From: UBA3478 sp965662045
GTDB taxonomy: Bacteria; Bacteroidota; Bacteroidia; Flavobacteriales; Flavobacteriaceae
Direction of reading: 5' to 3'
Length of the DNA stretch: 36,390 nt
Assembly: GCA_965662045.1 (NCBI GenBank)
Contig: CBFIGE010000018.1
Coordinates: 1-36,390, forward strand
A program made the translations under genes and the position numbers. The notes below the pieces were generated by a model. It was not told where the DNA came from, ran no database searches, and was given only the letters and a program-made list of their open reading frames with translations. Positions 16,410 through 25,262 of the stretch are shown one piece after another. Positions within the stretch are counted from its first letter, which is position 1. Each line of letters opens with the position of its first letter.

Positions 16410-17219
16410 ATGTGGATTCGTGCATTATTCCTGATGACCGTATTGGGATTTTCTTTACTTACGACAAGTGAAAAACCAACGACTGTAGAAGTTCAAGGCA
16501 AGGCCTTTTATTACTCAAAGTCAAAACTAGATTTGGGGAACTGGGCAGCTCGAATGAGCGAGGCTCAAAAAAAACAAATGCAAGCGCGACTCAAGAATAG
16601 ATTAGAGAAAACCTATATTTTGAGTTTTAACAGCAGTGAATCCATTTTTGAAGAAGAAGAACGTGTAGATGCTATATCTGGAGCAACTGACTCCTGGGGA
16701 AGTAATTTCACTAGAGGTAAACAGTACAAAAACGTAGAAGCCAATCAATTGGTTCAGACCCAAGAATTTTATGGAAAGCGCTTTTTGGTGAAAGACAAAT
16801 TACAAGCGATTGATTGGAAAATGGGTACTGAGGCGAAGCAAATAGGGGAGTATATGTGCTTTAAGGCGACTGCCATGGTTTCGGCATCCGAACTTACTTG
16901 GTATGATTTTTCGTGGGGTGATTTAAATAAAAGCGAAGAAAATGATGAAGCAATGATTGAAGTTGAGGCTTGGTATACCCTTCAAATTCCAATCAAACAA
17001 GGACCAGCTGAATATTGGGGGCTTCCAGGCTTAATCCTTGAAGTCAGCGCAGGAAATACGGTAATGCTTTGTTCTCAGATTGTATTAAATCCCAAAGAAA
17101 TCGTTGAAATAGAAGCTCCCTCCAAGGGGAAAGAAATTAATAAAATCGATTACAGAAAGACCATTCAAATGAAAATGCTTGAAATGCGTGATAATCGCGG
17201 TAGACGAATGAACGACTAA
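16410..17219 (+). CDS. GLPGLI family protein
   Basis: Secreted or periplasmic protein of 269 residues belonging to the GLPGLI family (TIGR01200), named after a motif that occurs exactly here: YWGLPGLILEV, with GLPGLI at residues 204-209. A signal peptide covers about 1-20. The mature part is a predicted beta-rich domain. The family is restricted mainly to Bacteroidota and its biochemical role is unknown; members are repeatedly found next to a TonB-dependent-receptor-like barrel, as here, with only 9 bp to the next gene. The C-terminus is basic (DNRGRRMND). The two genes almost certainly form an operon and may act together in outer-membrane assembly or transport. Confidence 0.88.
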   Translation: MWIRALFLMTVLGFSLLTTSEKPTTVEVQGKAFYYSKSKLDLGNWAARMSEAQKKQMQARLKNRLEKTYILSFNSSESIFEEEERVDAISGATDSWGSNFTRGKQYKNVEANQLVQTQEFYGKRFLVKDKLQAIDWKMGTEAKQIGEYMCFKATAMVSASELTWYDFSWGDLNKSEENDEAMIEVEAWYTLQIPIKQGPAEYWGLPGLILEVSAGNTVMLCSQIVLNPKEIVEIEAPSKGKEINKIDYRKTIQMKMLEMRDNRGRRMND

Positions 17220-17228
17220 TTATTTCGA

Positions 17229-19958
17229 ATGAGAAAGAAATTTAACCATTTCATTTTGCTGTTTACGGCTTTTAGTCTTACAGCATCCCTGCAGGCGCAA
17301 TTGAAGTTTCAAGGTCGTGTGTTAGATAGTGTACAAACTCCGCTTGAATCGGCGAGTTTAGTGGCTATTGATAAGGAGAGCAATAGTCTTGAGACTTTTG
17401 CTATAACGAATGCTCAAGGAGCCTTTGAATTAAAACTTAAAAACAATAAAACCTATAAAATTCAAGTCAGTTATATCGGTTTAGAAACTGCCGAAGAAGA
17501 TCTCAGTACTACAGATCAGGATATAGAAAAAGATTATACGCTTTACCCTGCTTTTGCACTTGACGAGGTTGAACTTGTTGTAAAAATGCCTGTTGCTGTG
17601 CGAGGTGATACCCTAGTGTATGATGCAGATTCTTTTCAAAACGGATCTGAACGCAAGCTAGAAGATATCGTCGAAAAATTACCCGGGGTTGAGATCAATG
17701 AAAATGGTCAAATCGAAGTCGAAGGAAAGGTAGTCAACAAACTCATGGTCAATGGTAAAGATTTTTTTGATGGGGATACGAAAGTGGCTACTAAAAACAT
17801 CCCATCAAGTGCAGTTGATAAAATTCAAATTTTAAGAAACTACGCTGAAGTAGGTCAGTTGAGCAGCGTTAGAAATAATCAAGACAACGTAGCCATTAAT
17901 GTAAAGCTGAAAGAGGGTAAAGAAAGTTTTTGGTTTGGAGACATCACAGGAGGTGGAGGTTCAGCTCCAACAGAGTCGCTCTATATAGGTCAGCCCAAGC
18001 TTTTTTATTACAATCCAAAATACAGTCTAAATTTCATTGGAGATTTGAACAACATTGGAGAAGTGGCTTTAACCCGAAGAGACATCAGAGGTTTTGGTGG
18101 TGGATTTAGACGCCCGAGTCAAATAAGTGGAACCAATATAAACTTAGGAGACAACAGCCTAAATTTCTTAACTAATCAATCTAATGCGCAGCGAATAGAG
18201 AACAAATTAGCATCGGCCAATTTTAGTTTTGCACCCTCTAAAAATCTTGATCTCAGTGGATTTTTGATTTACAATTACAGTCAGATTAACTCTCAAGAAA
18301 TTAGTTTTGTACGCTATACTAATTCAGAGCTTAATATTCCTGATGAAACCACGAATCAATTGGGTAATGAGCGATCAAAACAAGGACTTTTAAAATTAAG
18401 TGCATCCTACAAGCCTAATTTTAATCATCAAATTGATTATGACGTTTTGGCTAGAAACTCAAATGATTCCCAGCAGCAATCAGTTAATTCCTCAGTTATA
18501 GGAAGTACTGAACAATTAGAAGAAGCAACACCGTATAGTATCAATCAAAATTTGAATTACTATTTCACCCTGGATGAGAACAATATTTTTGCCTTGGAAG
18601 CACAACACTTATTGCAAGACGAAGATCCTTTTTACAATGCGGTTCTCGAAAATAATCCAGATGATTTAGATGATGCTTACGATTCTACTGCAGCTGCATT
18701 AGGACTGTCAAACGCCTCATTGTTTTACGATATTGGACAAAGCCGAAGAGTGAAATCGAATCAATTAGATGCTAAATTAGACTACTACCACATTTTAAGT
18801 CCAAGAAGTAATTTGAATTTTACCTTGGGTACTATCGTCAGTAGACAAAATTTCAACTCTTCGCTGTTCGAGATTCTCAATGGAGGTTTGACGCAGCTGC
18901 TGACTCCAAATTTTAATGATGGCCTATCTAGCAATGATGTAGACTACAACTTTAGCGATCTTTACTTGGCACTTCACTGGAGGTTTAAGACGGGGAAATT
19001 TACGTTTACTCCAGGTATATCTGTTCATTCTTACAGTAACTCTAATATACAGCTCGGGGTAGAAAACACTCAAAAGTTTACTAAGCTATTACCTGATTTT
19101 GAAACGCGAATTCAATTCAAGAAAGGGGAGTCTTTGACCTTGAACTATAATCTGCGCGCTCAATTTACAGATGTCACTCGAATTGCTCGAGCGGTGGTAT
19201 TAAACTCCTACAACTCCATTCAATTTGGTGCTCCAGAATTACAAAATGCCCTATCGCACAATATGAGTTTGCTCTACAGCAGTTTCAACTTATTTAACTA
19301 TACCAATGTATTTGCAAGAGCGGCTTACTCGAATAATACAGATCAAATTCGTGGACTGACCTCTTTTGACAATGTCATTCGAACGTCTACATTTTTCAAT
19401 TCAAACTTTGCCGATGAAAACTTCAATCTTTTTGGAAGGATTCAAAAAACATTCGGTAAGGTGCGAACGAGCTTAAATGCGAGTTGGAATTACAGCAAAA
19501 TAAATCAATTCATACAAAATCAACAATCCCTCAATAAAGGATTTACACAAACCTACACCCCAGGAATTCGAACGAATTTTAAAGTGGCTCCGAATATCAG
19601 TTTACGCTATCGCTATAGTCTAATTGAAAACGATCAGGGAAGTCGTAAAACTACCTTTGTTCGAACAGCACCTTCAGTGAATTTTGATGCGTACATCAAA
19701 AAGAAAATCACACTTCGTTCAGATTACAGTTATACCACTCAAAAGAGTGAAGGTAATGCACAGTCTTTTCAGAATTGGAATGCGTCTATGTCTTACCGAA
19801 AAGATAGAGATGCAAAATGGGAGTACGAAGTACGCGCTTCGAACATACTGAATATTGATGCGCAGGTTCGAAATAGCGCCAATAACCTTTCTGTACTTTC
19901 TTCTGAGACCTTTATTCAGCCTAGATTTATTACAGTCCGATTGATTTATTCACTTTAA
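17229..19958 (+). CDS. TonB-dependent-receptor-like outer-membrane beta-barrel with carboxypeptidase-regulatory-like domain
   Basis: Outer-membrane protein of 909 residues. A signal peptide (about 1-23) leads to a CarboxypepD_reg-like Ig domain (about 25-105: FQGRVLDSVQTPLESASLVAI through YIGLETAEEDL). A plug-like domain follows (about 126-225: EDIVEKLPGVEINENGQIEVEGK by pieces, VNGKDFFDGD, then VAINVKLKEGKES). A long barrel of alternating aromatic strands runs to the terminal RFITVRLIYSL. No obvious TonB box is seen between the signal and the Ig domain. This is the type of barrel usually paired with GLPGLI proteins rather than SusC: no SusD follows. The transported or assembled ligand is unknown. 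Confidence 0.85.
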   Translation: MRKKFNHFILLFTAFSLTASLQAQLKFQGRVLDSVQTPLESASLVAIDKESNSLETFAITNAQGAFELKLKNNKTYKIQVSYIGLETAEEDLSTTDQDIEKDYTLYPAFALDEVELVVKMPVAVRGDTLVYDADSFQNGSERKLEDIVEKLPGVEINENGQIEVEGKVVNKLMVNGKDFFDGDTKVATKNIPSSAVDKIQILRNYAEVGQLSSVRNNQDNVAINVKLKEGKESFWFGDITGGGGSAPTESLYIGQPKLFYYNPKYSLNFIGDLNNIGEVALTRRDIRGFGGGFRRPSQISGTNINLGDNSLNFLTNQSNAQRIENKLASANFSFAPSKNLDLSGFLIYNYSQINSQEISFVRYTNSELNIPDETTNQLGNERSKQGLLKLSASYKPNFNHQIDYDVLARNSNDSQQQSVNSSVIGSTEQLEEATPYSINQNLNYYFTLDENNIFALEAQHLLQDEDPFYNAVLENNPDDLDDAYDSTAAALGLSNASLFYDIGQSRRVKSNQLDAKLDYYHILSPRSNLNFTLGTIVSRQNFNSSLFEILNGGLTQLLTPNFNDGLSSNDVDYNFSDLYLALHWRFKTGKFTFTPGISVHSYSNSNIQLGVENTQKFTKLLPDFETRIQFKKGESLTLNYNLRAQFTDVTRIARAVVLNSYNSIQFGAPELQNALSHNMSLLYSSFNLFNYTNVFARAAYSNNTDQIRGLTSFDNVIRTSTFFNSNFADENFNLFGRIQKTFGKVRTSLNASWNYSKINQFIQNQQSLNKGFTQTYTPGIRTNFKVAPNISLRYRYSLIENDQGSRKTTFVRTAPSVNFDAYIKKKITLRSDYSYTTQKSEGNAQSFQNWNASMSYRKDRDAKWEYEVRASNILNIDAQVRNSANNLSVLSSETFIQPRFITVRLIYSL

Positions 19959-19967
19959 ACAAGAACA

Positions 19968-20687
19968 CTATAGGTGTTTGACTCGAGATTCGTAGCGTTG
20001 GTAAAGTGTCTCGTTATCCACCCCATCGATGTTTTGACTAAAATAGATTCCAGGTTTTGCTCCTTTTTGAACGGCAATTTTCAAGGCTTCTGTCGCTACC
20101 AAATTCACTAAGAAACACCCGGAAAGGGTTGACGCTGCTCCTGTCAATTCATTTCCAATCTGCAATAGTCCATCACCAGGTGGAACGGCATTGTCCAAGA
20201 CCACGTCAGCTATTTCGTGAAGTTTTCGATGTTTACTGTTTCGAGTTGGATATTTTTTGGACTGTGCTACAGAGGTAATAGCGATGACTTTATTTCCATT
20301 GGCTTTGGCCAATTCAGCCATTTCAATGGGCATGGCATTCCGGCCAGAATTTGAGATTACCAAAAAGACATCTGATTTCTGGATTGTATGTTGATCCCAT
20401 ATCACTTTTGAAAATCCACTTATCCGCTCGATTTCTGCACTTCTTCGTGCGCCTTCTGCGGTCATTACGGTAGAATCCAATATGGCATTGACATTGGCTA
20501 AGCCTCCGGCTCTTACGAATAACTCTAATCCAATCATGTGCGAATGTCCCGTGCCGAAAGTGTGAATCATGTGGTCTTCGACAATGGCCTCAGCAAATAA
20601 ATCAATGGCCATTTTTAAAGAGTCCTCATTGATATGCACCAATTGATCAAAGAGTTCCGTGACCTTTTGTTTGTATTCAAATTCCAT
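19968..20687 (-). CDS. SIS-domain phosphosugar-binding protein (UPF0309 type)
   Basis: Cytoplasmic sugar-isomerase (SIS) domain protein of 239 residues, close to the UPF0309/COG4821 phosphosugar-binding group. FGTGHSHMIGLELFVRAGG (about 43-61) and VISNSGRNAMPIEMA (about 109-123) are the phosphosugar-binding Ser/Gly loops; the C-terminal half has GDGLLQIGNELTGAAST. The family probably isomerises or binds amino-sugar phosphates but is biochemically poorly defined. Its ATG directly follows the TAA of the NagX-like gene with no spacing, and the operon starts with a hexosaminidase, so a substrate derived from N-acetylhexosamine is the best inference. Confidence 0.82.
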   Translation of the reverse strand: MEFEYKQKVTELFDQLVHINEDSLKMAIDLFAEAIVEDHMIHTFGTGHSHMIGLELFVRAGGLANVNAILDSTVMTAEGARRSAEIERISGFSKVIWDQHTIQKSDVFLVISNSGRNAMPIEMAELAKANGNKVIAITSVAQSKKYPTRNSKHRKLHEIADVVLDNAVPPGDGLLQIGNELTGAASTLSGCFLVNLVATEALKIAVQKGAKPGIYFSQNIDGVDNETLYQRYESRVKHL

Positions 20688-21785
20688 TTAAAGCTTGATG
20701 TATATTTTTCGTTTAGATAGGATGTTGACAGGAATCCAAATTACAACTACGTAGAAGAGCGCATAAAGAAAAGAGAACAGCTTTGCTGAAAGGCCGTTAC
20801 TCAAAGCGAATTCAACAAAAGTAGCACTTAGTGAGATGCCCCAAAGCGAACTGCTGTAGAAGATTAAGGTACACATTCCCGCTAGTGTATAGGCGAATAT
20901 AGAGTTAACCCCAAAGGCGTGTGCCATTTTGAATCGATTCCCATAATTTTTGTAGTCGCAGAGGTAGATACAACCCGCAAGTGCAATACTTGAAATCCCA
21001 CCTAAAACAAGCGTAAATGAGGTACTCCATAAGGCTTTGTTAAGCGGGAATATATATTTGGTTAAATCTCCGAGTACGAGTAATACGGTGGCGAAAATGA
21101 ATAGACTGTTCATTTGTTTTACAACATCTGTGGTTCTCTGAAGTAAATACGCGGCAAACATTCCAAAGAGCCCTGTAACCATAGCTGGAAATGTGCTAAG
21201 TATACCCTCTGGATCCCATGTTTCTTGCCATAAATAACCAGGGAGGTAAAGATTGTCTATATAATGAGCCCAGTTTTTTTCAGGAACACTTAGATCTGGC
21301 ATACCTATTCCTGGAACTGGAACAAAACACATAATGATGAGGTAAGCAATAAGCACAGTAACAGCCAGGATTATTTGTTGTTTCTTCGAGAGGTATAGAT
21401 AACAAAGTGCACAAAGCAAGTAGACCACTGAGATGCGCTGTAATACACCCGTCCATCGGATTTCGCCAAAATCAAAATCAGGCCACAGCCATAAAAATAG
21501 TCCGACCAAATAAATCTTAATTGCCCTCCAGACAACCTTTTTAAGTAGGTTGCTTTTAGAAGCATTTGCTGAGCGTTTGGTTAAAGACAAGACTATGGAA
21601 GTCCCCATAATGAATAAAAACGTAGGGAATATGTAATCTGTTGGAGTAAGACCATTCCAATCTGCGTGGAGCAGGGGAGCATAGACATGACTCCATGAAC
21701 CAGGGTCATTTACGATAATCATAAAAATAATGGTTAATCCTCTAAGAATGTCTAAAGCTAAAAGTCGTTGGTTGGTTGTTGTCAT
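20688..21785 (-). CDS. nagX: NagX/HGSNAT-like membrane acyltransferase (DUF5009)
   Basis: Inner-membrane protein of 365 residues with about ten transmembrane helices, related to heparan-alpha-glucosaminide N-acetyltransferase (COG4299). The N-terminal LALDILRGLTIIFMIIVND and the HADWNGLTPTDYIFPTFLF loop, with the His that in the human enzyme takes part in acetyl transfer, are the family landmarks. In bacteria such proteins occur in N-acetylglucosamine or chitin-use loci and are proposed to process amino sugars at the membrane, but transport versus acetyl transfer is unsettled. It sits between GH20 (5 bp upstream) and the SIS gene (no gap). The symbol is by family and context only. Confidence 0.8.
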   Translation of the reverse strand: MTTTNQRLLALDILRGLTIIFMIIVNDPGSWSHVYAPLLHADWNGLTPTDYIFPTFLFIMGTSIVLSLTKRSANASKSNLLKKVVWRAIKIYLVGLFLWLWPDFDFGEIRWTGVLQRISVVYLLCALCYLYLSKKQQIILAVTVLIAYLIIMCFVPVPGIGMPDLSVPEKNWAHYIDNLYLPGYLWQETWDPEGILSTFPAMVTGLFGMFAAYLLQRTTDVVKQMNSLFIFATVLLVLGDLTKYIFPLNKALWSTSFTLVLGGISSIALAGCIYLCDYKNYGNRFKMAHAFGVNSIFAYTLAGMCTLIFYSSSLWGISLSATFVEFALSNGLSAKLFSFLYALFYVVVIWIPVNILSKRKIYIKL

Positions 21786-21790
21786 GCTTT

Positions 21791-24295
21791 TTAGTTTTGA
21801 ATTGAAATTGTTTTACCTCCGCGCCCTGTAGTTGAAAAGCTGCTCATTTGAACAAGGCTACCTTTTGGAATTATAATGGGTTTGGTATAGGTGTTAGCTG
21901 AAGCTGTTGGAATACTTCCATCCGTGGTGTATTTCACTTGCATGCCAGGAAATAATCCTTTAACAGTTAAACTGTCATTTGTGATAAGAGCCCCAGGCTT
22001 TGGTAAATGATAGACCACATCAATGTTAAGTATTGGTAATATGGGTAAGCTACGCTGGCCAATGGTATTTACAAAATGATTCCATGCCGTAAACATTTGG
22101 GATTGTTGTTTTTGGGTGTCTTTTTCTCTCATCCACATTTCTTCGGGAGTCCAGGCTCTTTGGGCAAAAACAGCCAGGTTCGGCATTAATAATTCTTCTA
22201 AAATTTCTTGTGAACGAGCCGTTTCCGTCCATAATTGACTTTGAATACCTGTCAAATTTGAAGCTTTATCTTTTTCCAGGGCAACAGTATTATTCTTGTA
22301 CTCCGCACTGATTAAGTGTTTTTGATTTAAAAAGGAATTTCCAAACACATCGGTAGGGTTGGTACCCCAGGTGTCGAAATAATTTACAAAGCCAGACCAG
22401 TTTAAACCGTAGTTGTCCATATCCCTGTCATCGCTCATATCAAAATAAAAGGCAGAGGAATTACTCATCACCGTTTTAAAGCCCATATTGGCAAATTTGT
22501 AAATCATGTCCTCACGGCCTTCGCCCCAAGTGTTATTCCATACATAAGGAATCAATTCATAATTAAATGTTTCTTTGCGAATAGCCGTTTCTCCTTGACT
22601 TTTTTCGGAATGATCTAAAAGAATATCTTCCCATCCTGCAAGTTCAACATGGTCTTTATCAAACAGTTTTTTTAAGCGCTTAAGATTGTAAACATAAAGC
22701 TCTTCTAGATTAGAAACATTGGAGTTGTTGTTATCTAAAAAAGCCGAACAATCGTCTGAAGCGGTCCATACGCCGTAGGGTAGTTCATCTGCACCTATAC
22801 TAAAACGCACTAAGGTCGATTCGGCATCTTCGTACATCCTTTGAAGTTCGGTATAGACTTTTTCAAAAAAGGTATATGCGCTTTCATTACAAATGCAAAT
22901 CACATTATCATTATAGCGTTGAGCCGATACATACTTACTTTGATCATTGCCATCTCGTAGTCTGTATTCAAGGGCTTTGTCAAGCTGATTCATAGCCAAG
23001 TATTTCTCATATCGAGCTTCCATAGCAATTATCGCTGCTCGCGCATGAGAAGGAAAGCTAATTTGAGGCATGATATCAATCTGTTTGGCTTTGGCGTATT
23101 TCAAAATTTCTACAAAATCTTCTCGAGATAAATATCCATTTGATGTTGGACTTCCTTCTGCTCCTGAACCGTACATCGGTAAAAGGCTACTGTTTTTGGT
23201 AGAGGAATAACTTCGCTTTCCTCCAACACTCGTTAACTCTGGTAAATCGGGAATTTCTAATCTCCATCCTTCATCATCTGTAAGTCTAAAATCAAGGGTG
23301 TTAAGTTTATAGAGACCCATGAGATCTAATACTTTTAAGACTTCTTCTTTATTGTAAAAGTTTCGTGAGATGTCCAATAAAAATCCTCGATATACAAAAC
23401 GAGGCTCGTCTTCGATACGCAAAATAGGCCAACCTTTACCTTCTAAAATAGCCGTAGCAAATAGCTGTCTTAAACTTTGAGAGGCGTAGAATACCCCTTT
23501 GAGATCCGAAGCAGAAATATAGATGCCTTCAAACTTGATTTCTAAAGTGTATGCTTCAGACTTCAGATTGGCATCATAGGATAGATGTAATCCGCTTTTA
23601 CTTTCATCAGAAAGCATAATTATTTCACTTAGCCCGGCTTCAATAGTTTTTAAGTCTTTAGAAAACTCCTTATCAAGCTTTAGAAACATAGAGGTTTCTG
23701 CCTGCATATAGGTATTGATGAAATGTGTTTTTTTAGGATATGGGACAACCCAACTAAGCGTTTCAGTTGAAAGGGAAGAAATATTTTGATACTCCATGTA
23801 TCGATCTTCTGCATTCATAAAATGTAAGTTTTCGACTCCTTCGGCATTTTTCCATTCGATGTTTGTTCGAAGGTCATACCCTTTTTCGTTATGAACAATA
23901 AAAACACCCAAAGGTCCCATCGCAAGACGATCCATTGTTCCACTTTGCAAGCAGTTCAGCTTTAAGGTTTCTCCTGATTTTAAGCTGTAATCATCAGAAA
24001 ATTCAAGGCGATAATAATCCCCATTAATTCGTTCAAAAGTAACTCCTTGTGGTAGGCTAGAGGGGATAATTTCACCTTTCATTTGATTCCAATGCAATTC
24101 CCATGCTGAGGACGTAATTGAAAGATCTGAATGATTCGTAATGATCAGTTGAACCTCCATTTGATCAAGCTGCGTATCGAAGTGCATAATGCGGTAGTTC
24201 AAAAAGATTCCCTTTTCTTTTGGCTTAGCTTGACAGGATAGTAGAATAAGTGGTAAACCAAAAACAATGAGTATTTTAGGTAAAAATTTATTCAT
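21791..24295 (-). CDS. GH20 beta-N-acetylhexosaminidase, lipoprotein
   Basis: Exo-acting hexosaminidase of 834 residues that removes terminal beta-linked GlcNAc or GalNAc. A lipobox LLSC gives Cys21 as the lipid anchor. Domains in order are a chitobiase-type carbohydrate-binding domain (about 27-165), the GH20b N-terminal alpha/beta domain (about 180-295) and the GH20 barrel (about 300-690). A C-terminal chitobiase-like beta domain follows (about 765-834: KYTTDGSIPTAS). The catalytic Asp-Glu pair is Asp503-Glu504 in SIGADELPYG; FLLDISRNFYNKEEV and the Trp-rich WNNTWGEG wall are also typical. It is the first gene of the amino-sugar operon. The lipid anchor places it in the periplasm or on the surface, working on oligosaccharide ends. 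Chitin, peptidoglycan or glycoprotein origin cannot be told. Confidence 0.92.
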   Translation of the reverse strand: MNKFLPKILIVFGLPLILLSCQAKPKEKGIFLNYRIMHFDTQLDQMEVQLIITNHSDLSITSSAWELHWNQMKGEIIPSSLPQGVTFERINGDYYRLEFSDDYSLKSGETLKLNCLQSGTMDRLAMGPLGVFIVHNEKGYDLRTNIEWKNAEGVENLHFMNAEDRYMEYQNISSLSTETLSWVVPYPKKTHFINTYMQAETSMFLKLDKEFSKDLKTIEAGLSEIIMLSDESKSGLHLSYDANLKSEAYTLEIKFEGIYISASDLKGVFYASQSLRQLFATAILEGKGWPILRIEDEPRFVYRGFLLDISRNFYNKEEVLKVLDLMGLYKLNTLDFRLTDDEGWRLEIPDLPELTSVGGKRSYSSTKNSSLLPMYGSGAEGSPTSNGYLSREDFVEILKYAKAKQIDIMPQISFPSHARAAIIAMEARYEKYLAMNQLDKALEYRLRDGNDQSKYVSAQRYNDNVICICNESAYTFFEKVYTELQRMYEDAESTLVRFSIGADELPYGVWTASDDCSAFLDNNNSNVSNLEELYVYNLKRLKKLFDKDHVELAGWEDILLDHSEKSQGETAIRKETFNYELIPYVWNNTWGEGREDMIYKFANMGFKTVMSNSSAFYFDMSDDRDMDNYGLNWSGFVNYFDTWGTNPTDVFGNSFLNQKHLISAEYKNNTVALEKDKASNLTGIQSQLWTETARSQEILEELLMPNLAVFAQRAWTPEEMWMREKDTQKQQSQMFTAWNHFVNTIGQRSLPILPILNIDVVYHLPKPGALITNDSLTVKGLFPGMQVKYTTDGSIPTASANTYTKPIIIPKGSLVQMSSFSTTGRGGKTISIQN

Positions 24296-24374
24296 CAGTT
24301 AGCTGGTTGTTAGTAATTTAAATTAAGATGTGCTTGAATTTATTAAAATTTTAATGAAGTGTAAGAATTTAAAA

Positions 24375-24382
24375 CAAAATTA
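24375..24382 (-). promoter_or_regulatory. Bacteroidota -7 promoter element for the hexosaminidase operon
   Basis: On the minus strand this reads TAATTTTG, an exact TAnnTTTG match, 79 bases before the GH20 ATG at 24295. The nearest upstream TTG is only 14 bases away, shorter than the usual 17-21, so the -33 element is doubtful. The region is shared with the small plus-strand gene at 24413. Confidence 0.4.
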
Positions 24383-24412
24383 TTTATATTTAATTGCAAC
24401 TAAACTAACAAA

Positions 24413-24613
24413 ATGAAGCAAGTCGCTACACTTGTATTGTCAATGCAATGTGCATCTTTTTTTACTCCACTTAAAACGGATTTGGCCAATAAAGAAAACG
24501 AGGTTTTTAGCCTTGTAACTGATGAATTTGAAAATTGCTTAGAAAAGAGTTCAGCCGCAGTCATTAATCCTAAAGTAATACCTAACCAACAACATTCAGA
24601 AAAATTCCATTGA
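24413..24613 (+). CDS. Possible small exported protein, unknown
   Basis: A 66-residue reading frame starting MKQVATLVLSMQCASFF, which looks like a signal peptide, followed by an acidic then basic tail with no recognised motif. It is followed, after 25 bases, by a convincing terminator, and it is divergent from the hexosaminidase gene with 117 bp between the two starts. Signal-like start plus terminator support expression; the short length and lack of known relatives are against certainty. The transcript could also be a non-coding RNA. If it is not real, 24296-24802 is a 507-bp stretch without a gene. Confidence 0.45.
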   Translation: MKQVATLVLSMQCASFFTPLKTDLANKENEVFSLVTDEFENCLEKSSAAVINPKVIPNQQHSEKFH

Positions 24614-24638
24614 GCTTAAATTGTTTGGTTAACAAAAG

Positions 24639-24675
24639 GGGTGGTTTCTGATTTAGATTCCGCCCCGTTTTTATT
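24639..24675 (+). terminator. Rho-independent terminator after the small ORF
   Basis: GGGGTGG (24639-24645) pairs with CCGCCCC (24661-24667) as a seven-bp, GC-rich stem with one G-T wobble and a 15-base loop, followed by GTTTTTATTTT. Ends the plus-strand transcript carrying the 66-residue frame. Confidence 0.7.
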
Positions 24676-24802
24676 TTATGGATTATTTGACATCAGTTTT
24701 TTCTGATAACACCTCATCGAAAAATGCAGTATTTCTAGGACTTACATATTTTTCTTTGATTTCAAAGAGTTAGAGTACATTTCATTTTAGTATTTTACAC
24801 AC

Positions 24803-25210
24803 ATGTGTTCGAACTCATTAATGTGGTTTTTCGTGCTTTGCTTTTTTTTGATGACCTACTATTTAATCAAAAAAGTAGCGAGCACTTTTTTTAAATTGTT
24901 TTTGAACAAGCAAGATGAAACTTATACCAAGACGATTTTATCTTTGAAATCCAAAAAAAAGGAAACCGAACTTGAAGATTCGTCAAAAAATCAAAAACAA
25001 ATTTTTGAAAATATAGGAGAAACAATAGGCACCCATATGCGTTACGATATTAGAAGGGAGAAACAAGAAAAATCTTTTTTTGAGTGGATTGAATTCATTT
25101 CTCTCGTTGGAGCCTTTTTATTGCTCTTCTTTGGAATAACAGATCAGCTCACTGTATTTTTCTTGGATGGTTTGTCTACGGTCAAAGAGTGGGTTTTATC
25201 ATTAGTTTAA
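24803..25210 (+). CDS. Small two-helix membrane protein, unknown
   Basis: Not recognised. The 135 residues contain an N-terminal transmembrane helix (about 7-23, very rich in Phe), a charged cytoplasmic or coiled-coil-like middle (about 35-92, Lys/Glu/Gln-rich) and a second helix (about 97-115) followed by a short amphipathic tail. The loop between the helices would be cytoplasmic by the positive-inside rule. Alternative start at Met7. It stands alone between the terminator at 24639 and the altronate-dehydratase gene 52 bp downstream. It could be a small membrane-bound accessory or an ORFan; nothing ties it to the sugar genes. Confidence 0.6.
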   Translation: MCSNSLMWFFVLCFFLMTYYLIKKVASTFFKLFLNKQDETYTKTILSLKSKKKETELEDSSKNQKQIFENIGETIGTHMRYDIRREKQEKSFFEWIEFISLVGAFLLLFFGITDQLTVFFLDGLSTVKEWVLSLV

Positions 25211-25262
25211 GCACTTTCATTTCTTTTTAAATTCATAGCTTTAGGAGTACTTTATTTTCAAA

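Noticed and set aside
19959..19985. Terminator between the outer-membrane barrel and the SIS gene
   Set aside because: The stem is only about five or six bases (AACAC with GTGTT) and no T run follows on either strand; part of it lies inside the SIS coding end.
24679..24774. 31-codon frame MDYLTSVFSDNTS... after the terminator
   Set aside because: Too short, with no signal, family or ribosome-site support; such frames are expected by chance in AT-rich DNA.
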